Shown: positions 7,971 through 13,768 of the stretch, in pieces
Position numbering within the stretch: position 1 is the stretch's first letter
Layout: every line of letters begins with the position of its first letter
Assembly (NCBI GenBank): GCA_021162285.1
Contig: JAGGYZ010000223.1
Coordinates: 1-18,073 of the forward strand
Length of the DNA: 18,073 bases
Source of the DNA: Candidatus Fermentibacteraceae bacterium
GTDB taxonomy: Bacteria > Fermentibacterota > Fermentibacteria > Fermentibacterales > JCC-6
Reading direction: 5' to 3'
The notes under the pieces: generated by a model
The model's input: the letters and a program-made list of their open reading frames with translations, nothing else
What the model was told of the DNA's origin: nothing
Databases searched by the model: none
Made by a program: the position numbers and the translations under genes

Positions 7971-8183
7971 TCAGGTTGCCCAGCCGGAGCCTCCACAGCC
8001 CCCGCATTTGCCGTATTCTTCCAGAATATCGTTGTAGATCCTTCCCTCGCCCTTGCATCTTCCGCAGGGCGTGGGAGGTTCAGGCACATTGAGGTGTCCG
8101 TCTCCTCCGCACACATCGCACGGTGATTCGCCAACGCCGTCTACACCAGTTCCTTTGCACCATGCACACTTAACAATCGCCAT
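7971..8183 (-). CDS. Small DnaJ-type zinc-knuckle protein (four CxxCxGxG motifs)
   Basis: The 70-aa protein consists almost entirely of four CxxCxGxG motifs: CAWCKGTG (Cys6/9), CDVCGGDG (22/25), CGRCKGEG (40/43) and CGGCGGSG (60/63). This is the same number and type of motifs as the cysteine-rich domain of DnaJ/Hsp40, which binds two zinc ions and helps hold unfolded clients. The J domain and client-binding domain are absent. A stand-alone domain of this kind could be a mini-chaperone, a partner protein, or a redox/zinc-binding factor; the sequence does not decide. AAGGAG lies six bases before the ATG, inside the 3' end of the upstream thiD-nudix gene. The start overlaps that gene's stop by 14 bases, so the two are probably translated from one message. 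Confidence 0.82.
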   Translation of the reverse strand: MAIVKCAWCKGTGVDGVGESPCDVCGGDGHLNVPEPPTPCGRCKGEGRIYNDILEEYGKCGGCGGSGWAT

Positions 8184-9489
8184 TGCTGCTCCTTTCTTTT
8201 CTGAGCCTGCTGATTACTCTGTCGTGGGCAGGAAAGGCCAGTTTTCCAACACTGTCAATTCCAGTCCATACAAGTTCTGAAACATCATCCATTGCTGTGG
8301 GTGTTCCATGCCAGTTTTCAACTCTGTAGATGTATAGCACAACGCTGCCGTACTCGGTATGGTCTGCGTCTGCGCCAATCAGTTCAAACGATGCGTTCTC
8401 AAGTGTTGTTTCCTCTTTCAGTTCTCTTGCTGCGGCTGCTTCCGCGCTTTCACCGAGATCAACAAAACCGCCAGGCAACCCAAGTTGCCCTTTTGCCGGA
8501 GCTGCCGCCCTTCGTGCAAGAAGAATTTTACCATCCTTCTCAAGAAGAAGTATCACCGCTGGAAGGGGATTTCTGTAGAACACCAGCCCGCACCTGCTGC
8601 ATACAGGGTGAGGCTGGGCTGTAACCAGCTCGCCGCCACATGCAGGGCAGAACCGTGGTGTTCGATAGAATGCACTCCCATCAGTGTTGTCTGGAACAGG
8701 TCCCATCGCCGGGAAATGTCCCAGTAAAAGCCCGAGCCTGCGATTGAAGCTACCGGAAATTGCTCCTTTGAGGTAAACCAGAGCTTTGCCCACTGCCTCT
8801 TCCGGAGAGTATCCGGCTGCAAGCAGAGTTGCACAGGAAGATGCCAGAGTACAACCGGTTCCGTGAACCTTACCGGCTACGATCCTGCTTCCCGGAAACC
8901 ATGTTATGCCTTTCTCCGTTGCAAGAACATCAGCTGGCTCACCCTTGAGGTGCCCTCCTTTCAGAAGAACATTTTCAGCACCCATATCACGGATTGTCAG
9001 CGCAGCCTGCTCCATGGCTTTTCGATCCCTTACTGTTTTTCCTGTGAAAGCTTCCGCTTCATCGAGGTTTGGAGTTACAAGTGTTGCCAGAGGAAGGAGG
9101 TGCTGTATGATGCTGTGTTCCAGACTGCTCTCTGCCAGACCGTCGCCTGAGCCGGCTGCCAGTACCGGGTCAAGAACGTAAGGAACGGTACTCAATCTCC
9201 TTCTGATAACATCGGCAACTGCCTCTACAGCTCCAATGCTGCCGAGCATTCCAGTTTTCACCCCGTCCGGCAGACCGTCATCACAGGTTGTCTCCATCTG
9301 CTGGAGAATGGTGTTATGTGAAACAGGCAGCCATGATTGCACACCGCCACTGTTCTGTACGGTAATTGCGGTTACGCAAATACAGCCGTGTCCGCCCATG
9401 GCGGAACAGCTTTTTATGTCTGCAGCAAGACCGGCCCCACCGCTGGGATCGGTTCCGCCTGCAAGAAGGATAACCGGTCTTGTTTTCAC
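8170..9489 (-). CDS. thiD: ThiD (HMP/HMP-P kinase) fused to zinc-ribbon Nudix hydrolase
   Basis: The 439-aa protein has two enzymes. Residues 1-255 are a ThiD kinase, which phosphorylates hydroxymethylpyrimidine (phosphate) for thiamine synthesis. Visible motifs are the N-terminal AGGTDPSGGAG, LDPVLAAGSGD, TPNLDEAEAF, LLKGGH, and the anion-hole loop HGTGC (209-213). Residues 280-303 are a four-Cys zinc ribbon (Cys281/284 and 297/300), followed by a Nudix domain with box G341-x5-E347-x7-R355-E356-L357-x-E359-E360. Thr362 replaces the usual Gly of that box; the metal-binding glutamates remain. The start is GTG 9489 with GGAGAGG five bases upstream on this strand. A pyridoxine-kinase role for the first domain is possible, and the Nudix substrate is unknown. 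No other thi genes are visible. The 5' end is duplicated at 13529-13600. Confidence 0.9.
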   Translation of the reverse strand: MKTRPVILLAGGTDPSGGAGLAADIKSCSAMGGHGCICVTAITVQNSGGVQSWLPVSHNTILQQMETTCDDGLPDGVKTGMLGSIGAVEAVADVIRRRLSTVPYVLDPVLAAGSGDGLAESSLEHSIIQHLLPLATLVTPNLDEAEAFTGKTVRDRKAMEQAALTIRDMGAENVLLKGGHLKGEPADVLATEKGITWFPGSRIVAGKVHGTGCTLASSCATLLAAGYSPEEAVGKALVYLKGAISGSFNRRLGLLLGHFPAMGPVPDNTDGSAFYRTPRFCPACGGELVTAQPHPVCSRCGLVFYRNPLPAVILLLEKDGKILLARRAAAPAKGQLGLPGGFVDLGESAEAAAARELKEETTLENASFELIGADADHTEYGSVVLYIYRVENWHGTPTAMDDVSELVWTGIDSVGKLAFPAHDRVISRLRKERSSNGDC

Positions 9490-9656
9490 TGTGGCCTCTC
9501 CGCCTTTTAGTGTGTCAGGCTTCGCACAGCCATGAGTAGCATAAAACTATGAATCCCGTTCCAGTGCCCGTACCGCCTGCAATTATTGCTTTGGCATATC
9601 TATTGTCTAAGCCTACTATAGATACGGTTACCTTCCCGGGCAATCTCCCTGTTTCA
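9422..9656 (+). repeat. Left copy of long diverged direct repeat (thiD/Omp85 junction)
   Basis: This segment aligns with 13529-13768 in the same orientation with about 83-85% identity by hand (about 32 differences over the best 208 columns, plus a 4-base gap near the left end). It contains the first ~23 codons of thiD on the minus strand (functional here), a 42-bp spacer, and a relic of the first ~40 codons of the Omp85 gene. Similarity stops abruptly on both sides. Confidence 0.92.
9532..9656 (+). pseudogene. Relic of the 5' end of the Omp85 gene
   Basis: This matches the start and signal-peptide region of the intact gene at 13643. The first ATG (9532) is followed by a 1-base loss in the A-run, giving an early TGA at 9550. 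The second ATG (9549), equivalent to 13661, opens a 58-codon frame ending at TAG 9723-9725, of which about 36 codons are homologous. Three Leu codons of the signal peptide became Pro by T-to-C differences (VLVLL to VPVPP), so it could hardly work as an export signal. It is decayed and probably not a gene. Confidence 0.85.
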
Positions 9657-9923
9657 TGTCAGTTTTTTCTACTTCGACAACCAGCCGCTTGCCATGCGGG
9701 GGCTTTCATGGGTTGTGCTGAGTAGATACAGGCCCAGTCGATGCTGCTTAATCCCTTTCGGAGGGGGAAGAACCAGGAAAAATATTGCCATAAATGGGAA
9801 ATACAGGACCTGATACGGGAATGCAATTCCCAGGTGACAGAACCGTTACAATCTGTTACAACCGATTCATCGGATGTTGACTGGTCCTTGTGATTATCAC
9901 TCTGAAACACACAGGGGGCAAAC
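9657..9923. promoter_or_regulatory. Upstream region of the CotH gene with structured elements
   Basis: With the relic before it, this completes a 434-base gap between thiD (9489) and the CotH gene (9924). It has a strong inverted repeat: GGGAAT-GCA-ATTCCC (9817-9831), extended by ACCT/AGGT arms (9808-9811 and 9832-9835) around a 5-base bulge. TACAAT 9847-9852 could be a -10 box, but its -35 is poor. TTGACT 9877-9882 is a good -35 without a well-placed -10. GTGATTATCAC (9890-9900) is a perfect odd palindrome just before the ribosome site AGGGGG (9913-9918). I see no credible gene here. Confidence 0.4.
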
Positions 9924-11894
9924 ATGAGATCAGCGTTAATTGCGTTTCTAGTGGTATTTATCTGCAATGCCGGATTGATTCCGGAGGACCATCCTTTTTT
10001 TCAGGAGGCTGCGGTTCACGAGGTACATATTCAATTCGATCAGGATGACTTCTGGGATGTTCTTGAAGCAAACTACGCAAGCGAGATGTATCTTGAGGCT
10101 GAGTTCTGGTGTGATGATTTTTCCCTGGAAACGGTGGGGGTAAGGTTCAAGGGCGGTTCCAGCTATACAACAAACCCCACCTTAAAGAAGTCTTTCAAGA
10201 TAGACTTCGATGTGTTCGTTGAGGATCAGAACATTGAAGGCATCTACAAGATCAACCTCAACTGCAACTACAATGATCCCAGTTTCGTGAGGGAAGCTGC
10301 TGCGTATGAGATATGTCGTGCTTCCGACATCCCCTGCCCGAGAACCTCATTTGCAGCACTTTACATAAACGATACTTACTGGGGTCTTTACACCCTTGTT
10401 GAGCAGTTTGACAAGCACTTCATAGAAGAACGATTCGGAGAATCTGAAGACGGCAATCTGTGGAAGGGTGACAACCATGGTACCCTGGAGTTCGCCGGCT
10501 GGAACCCGGAGGACTACTATGGAGACTACGAACTTAAAACCAACGAATCGGAGAATGACTGGACCGAGCTTATGGAGCTTACAGACAGGCTTAACAATAC
10601 TCCTGCTGCTTATCTAACCGACTCCCTGTCGGAAGTAATGGATGTAAACACAGCCCTTGTCCTTCTGGCTGTGGACAATCTGACAGTAAACCTGGACAGC
10701 TATGCGGGGAGAGGAGTTAACTACTATCTCTATCACATGGACAGAGACGACAGATTTGTGTTCGGCGAATGGGACATGAATGAATCCTGGGGTTGTTTCA
10801 ATTCCTGGAACTATTCAATATCGGAACTGCAGGAGCTTCCAATAAACTGGACTAATGTGTCACAGTGGGAAGAAAGACCTCTGGCCGACGTTCTGTGGAG
10901 CGTGGACACCTGGTACGATGTTTACCGTGGACACCTGCTTCGGATGATGGCGCAGGAGGCGAATCCTGACATTCTCATCCCCCGGATGGAGGAGATGAGG
11001 AACCTGATAAGAGACTGGGTTTACCTGGAGGAATACCCCAGAAGCCTGTTCTCACCGGATCAGTTTGAGGAAGCAATGGACAGCGACATTCCCATAGGGC
11101 CGGGCAGGTTTGCTCCTGCACTTGGAATCTTCATAGAGAACAGACATGAATACCTTGTTTCACTTCTTGGAACCTGGGAGTCTGTGGATGACATCATTCT
11201 TAACGAACTCATGGCAGGGAACGATTCAACCATAGCCGACGAGAATGGTGAGTACGATGACTGGATAGAGATAGTGAATACCGGAACTGATCCTGTGGAT
11301 CTGTCTTCTTTCAGACTTACAGACGATATGGCTTTCCCGGGCAAATACATCTTTCCCGATACAGTGATACAGCCTGGCGGGTACATGCTAATCTGGGCGG
11401 ATGACGAATCTGAGCAGGGATCGCTTCACGCGGAGTTCAAGCTGAACGGCGATGGTGAAGAGGTGTACCTGATGCAGGGCAGCGTTGTTATTGACCAGAT
11501 TACCTTTCCTGATCTTTCCGATGATGACTCATGGGGCAGGTGGCCGGATCTGGGGGAGGGCTGGGTGATTCAGGCATATCCCACTCCCGGAGCTCCAAAC
11601 ACCGGCACACAACCTGGAGAAGGAGGTTGGGAAGCTGGTTCAACCCTTTCCATCCTGTGTCCAAATCCCGTGAGATATGGCTCTGCTGAGGCAATTCTGA
11701 ATGGAATTTCAGGAACAGCTGTACTCAGCCTCTTTGATCTGTCTGGAAGACTGGTGCTCACACCATTTCAGGGAGAACTGAATGGCCAGAGTACAGTGGG
11801 TCTGGAGACGGAGCAGCTCCCGGCGGGGGTATACGTTCTGAGGCTGATACAGGGCGGTTTAGTCATATCACAGCTGGTAACGATAATAAAATGA
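9924..11894 (+). CDS. Secreted CotH-kinase-family protein with lamin-tail domain and C-terminal sorting domain
   Basis: The protein is 656 aa. Residues 1-17 form a signal peptide (RSALIAFLVVFICNAG). Residues about 30-385 are a CotH-type kinase-like domain: VGVRFKGGSS, the lysine-rich LKKSFKIDFD (Lys88/89), LNCNYNDPSFVREAAAYE, YWGLYTLVEQFDK, and the late acidic GEWDMNESWG with Asp284. In spore-coat CotH this fold phosphorylates secreted proteins; many bacterial relatives are outer-surface proteins of unknown target. Residues about 410-545 are a lamin-tail domain (ILNELMAGN, DDWIEIVN, GGYMLIWAD, PTPGAPN). The last ~75 residues are a sorting-type tag (LSLFDLSGRLV, LPAGVYVLRL). AGGGGG lies five bases before the ATG. 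The next gene starts 13 bases downstream, so the two form an operon inside the repeat-flanked insert. Catalytic ability cannot be judged from motifs alone. Confidence 0.88.
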   Translation: MRSALIAFLVVFICNAGLIPEDHPFFQEAAVHEVHIQFDQDDFWDVLEANYASEMYLEAEFWCDDFSLETVGVRFKGGSSYTTNPTLKKSFKIDFDVFVEDQNIEGIYKINLNCNYNDPSFVREAAAYEICRASDIPCPRTSFAALYINDTYWGLYTLVEQFDKHFIEERFGESEDGNLWKGDNHGTLEFAGWNPEDYYGDYELKTNESENDWTELMELTDRLNNTPAAYLTDSLSEVMDVNTALVLLAVDNLTVNLDSYAGRGVNYYLYHMDRDDRFVFGEWDMNESWGCFNSWNYSISELQELPINWTNVSQWEERPLADVLWSVDTWYDVYRGHLLRMMAQEANPDILIPRMEEMRNLIRDWVYLEEYPRSLFSPDQFEEAMDSDIPIGPGRFAPALGIFIENRHEYLVSLLGTWESVDDIILNELMAGNDSTIADENGEYDDWIEIVNTGTDPVDLSSFRLTDDMAFPGKYIFPDTVIQPGGYMLIWADDESEQGSLHAEFKLNGDGEEVYLMQGSVVIDQITFPDLSDDDSWGRWPDLGEGWVIQAYPTPGAPNTGTQPGEGGWEAGSTLSILCPNPVRYGSAEAILNGISGTAVLSLFDLSGRLVLTPFQGELNGQSTVGLETEQLPAGVYVLRLIQGGLVISQLVTIIK

Positions 11895-11907
11895 AAGGAT
11901 TGGTTCT

Positions 11908-13410
11908 ATGAAAGTTGAGAAGAAACAGTGGGTGACCGTCCAGGTGCTTTTCCTTGTACTGTCGATTCTGGCTTTGACCTCTGAATCAAGAGGTGCAACC
12001 TTTGGGGTTCCCGACACCCATCAATCTCTCTGCTTTGACAGTATCCGTGTGGTATCAGCTCCACTTTCGGGAGAACCATTCTACGGTCAGGATGCACAGT
12101 ATCAGGCACCCCAGCCCTCATACGAAGACAACGGTGACGGTACAGTTACCGACCTGAATACCGCATTGATCTGGCAGCAGGGTCTTGATGACAAGATGAC
12201 CTGGTCGGAAGCCGTCGCAGGTGCCGATACCTGTTCAATTGGAGGGTACACTGACTGGAGGCTGCCCTCGATAAAGGAGCTTTACTCTCTTATACAGTTC
12301 AGTGGCACAGATCCAAGCGGTCCTGCCCCTGTAAATCTGATTCCGTTCATAGATACGGACTACTTCGAGTTTGAATACGGAGACACCCTTGCCGGTGAAA
12401 GGATAATCGATGCCCAGTACTGGTCTTCCACGGTTTATCAGGGGCTTACAATGGGCGGAGACTCAACGGCATTCGGAGTCAACTTCGCAGATGGCAGGAT
12501 AAAGGGGTATCCCAGGGATGAAGTGGGTCCTCCGGGAAGGTCCTTTCAGATGACCTCCTTTGTTCGCTACGTAAGGGGTGGATCATACGGGGCAAATCAG
12601 TTCCAGAATAACGGTGACGGAACTGTTACCGACCTTGCAACAGGGCTTATGTGGCAGCAGGCTGATGACGGAGAAGCAAGAAACTGGGAAGACGCCCTTG
12701 CCTGTGCTGAAGACCTGGATGTTGCTGGGCACAGCGACTGGAGGCTGCCCAATGCCCACGAGCTTCAGAGCATCGTCGACTACGAAAGATCTATTCAGTC
12801 AACCGGAAGCCCTGCGATCAATCCGGTTTTTTCCTGTACACAGATAACCGACGAGGGAGGAAACACCAACTACGGGTTCTACTGGACAGGAACTACCCAT
12901 GAGGCTGCAGTACCATACGATTCGGGTGAATTCGCAGTTTATGTAGCCTTTGGTGAGGCGCTTGGCTGGATGACGACCCCGGATTCAACCTATGTGCTAA
13001 CCGATGTTCACGGTGCAGGCGCCCAGAGGAGCGATCCCAAAACAGGAGACCCCGGACAGTATCCCCATGGCCACGGCCCTCAGGGAGATGTAGTAAGAAT
13101 TTACAACTTCGTTCGCTGCGTAAGGAATGCAGACGGTACCGGAATATCAGAGCAGGAAGGGAACGGGGAACTGTCACTTGAAATATCAGGTGGCAACCCC
13201 TCATTCGGACAGGTTACCTTTCAGTACTCTTCTACTTTGTCGGATCCGCTTTCCCTGGAGATATATGACACAGCCGGCCGAAGAGTAGCTGAGATTGCCT
13301 GTCTTCAGCAGGGCTTGTTAACATGGATGCCAGAGAACTCAGGTGTTTACTTTGCAAGACTTATATCTTCGCAAGAAAGCACATCAGGGAAATTCATAGT
13401 CTTTCGCTGA
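11908..13410 (+). CDS. Secreted protein with two DUF1566 (Lcl C-terminal) domains and sorting tag
   Basis: The protein is 500 aa. A signal peptide covers about residues 1-30 (VLFLVLSILALTSESRGA). Two DUF1566 modules follow, each opening with NGDGTVTD (residues 75 and 235) and closing with FVR(Y/C)VR. Inside each are the family motifs (L/M)IWQQ or LMWQQ, SDWRLP or TDWRLP, EL, and YW(S/T)(S/G)T. The module is named after the Legionella collagen-like protein, whose C-terminal region takes part in adhesion and glycosaminoglycan binding; other relatives are uncharacterised. Residues about 420-500 are a sorting-type tag (LSLEIYDTAGRRV, SGVYFARL). AAGGA at 11895-11899 lies eight bases before the ATG. 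It directly follows the CotH-like gene and may be its partner or substrate, which is an inference. The duplicated domain probably arose by internal tandem duplication, since even the DNA at the two NGDGTVTD sites is close. Confidence 0.86.
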   Translation: MKVEKKQWVTVQVLFLVLSILALTSESRGATFGVPDTHQSLCFDSIRVVSAPLSGEPFYGQDAQYQAPQPSYEDNGDGTVTDLNTALIWQQGLDDKMTWSEAVAGADTCSIGGYTDWRLPSIKELYSLIQFSGTDPSGPAPVNLIPFIDTDYFEFEYGDTLAGERIIDAQYWSSTVYQGLTMGGDSTAFGVNFADGRIKGYPRDEVGPPGRSFQMTSFVRYVRGGSYGANQFQNNGDGTVTDLATGLMWQQADDGEARNWEDALACAEDLDVAGHSDWRLPNAHELQSIVDYERSIQSTGSPAINPVFSCTQITDEGGNTNYGFYWTGTTHEAAVPYDSGEFAVYVAFGEALGWMTTPDSTYVLTDVHGAGAQRSDPKTGDPGQYPHGHGPQGDVVRIYNFVRCVRNADGTGISEQEGNGELSLEISGGNPSFGQVTFQYSSTLSDPLSLEIYDTAGRRVAEIACLQQGLLTWMPENSGVYFARLISSQESTSGKFIVFR

Positions 13411-13418
13411 CTGCCCTT

Positions 13419-13430
13419 TGACAATTGTCA
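13419..13430. promoter_or_regulatory. 12-bp perfect palindrome after the DUF1566 gene
   Basis: TGACAATTGTCA lies nine bases after the stop at 13410. It includes a consensus -35 (TTGACA, 13418-13423), but the nearest -10-like element (TATTAT 13449-13454) is 25 bases away. With no loop and no T-run it is not a terminator. It may be an operator or chance. Confidence 0.25.
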
Positions 13431-13528
13431 GGATGTTAATGCAGTGTGTATTATTTGAGCAGGAGTCTGTATGGAAAAAGGCTTTTGAATGAATTGAATT
13501 CCTTAACATTTCGCTGTATTTCCCGGAT

Positions 13529-13600
13529 GCTGCGAGACCGGCCCGCCGTTGCACTGGGGTCGGTTCCGCCTGCAGGAAGGATAACCGGTATTGGTTTCAC
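13529..13600 (-). pseudogene. Relic of the thiD 5' end
   Basis: Reading from GTG 13600 on the minus strand gives PVILPAGGTDPS, nearly identical to PVILLAGGTDPS of the intact thiD. A 4-base insertion right after the Ser codon then breaks the frame; the DNA stays similar to about 13529 and then diverges. The kinase core is gone, so this is a non-functional remnant. Confidence 0.88.
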
Positions 13601-13768
13601 TATGGCCTCTTTACCTTTTCGTGTGTTAGGTTTCGCATAGTCATGAATAGCAAAAAAACTATGAATCCTGTTCCAGTGCTTGTACTGCTTGCAATTTTTG
13701 CAGTGGCACATGCATTGTCTGAGCCAACCATAGATAGGGTTACCTTCTCGGGCGATCTCCCTGTTTCA
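13529..13768 (+). repeat. Right copy of long diverged direct repeat (thiD/Omp85 junction)
   Basis: This is the homologue of 9422-9656. It holds a relic of the thiD 5' end (minus strand, 13529-13600), the same 42-bp spacer, and the functional start and first 42 codons of the Omp85 gene. Similarity begins abruptly near 13529 and ends near 13768. Confidence 0.92.

Larger units (their letters stand above)
9657..13528. other. Insert between the repeat copies (CotH and DUF1566 module)
   Basis: These 3,872 bases lie between the two copies of the thiD/Omp85 junction repeat. They hold exactly two genes with their upstream region, both for secreted tagged proteins. No transposase, integrase or terminal inverted repeats were found at the edges. 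The structure equals an insertion with a very long target duplication, or integration of a circle carrying the junction. The mechanism is inferred. Confidence 0.65.

Noticed and set aside
9659..9967. Minus-strand open frame of 102 codons upstream of the CotH gene
   Set aside because: It overlaps the CotH start and signal peptide, has no recognisable domain, and lies in a region of hairpins and relic sequence.
13419..13430. Palindrome as a terminator for the CotH-DUF1566 operon
   Set aside because: It has no loop and no T-run.
9657..13528. Insert as a classical insertion sequence or transposon
   Set aside because: No transposase, no terminal inverted repeats at the edges, and the flanking duplication of about 235 bp is far longer than known IS target duplications.
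13451..13711. Minus-strand open frame of 86 codons containing a ThiD-like stretch
   Set aside because: Only about 15 residues are homologous to ThiD. The rest comes from a 4-base frame break and from antisense of the Omp85 start, so it is treated as a relic.
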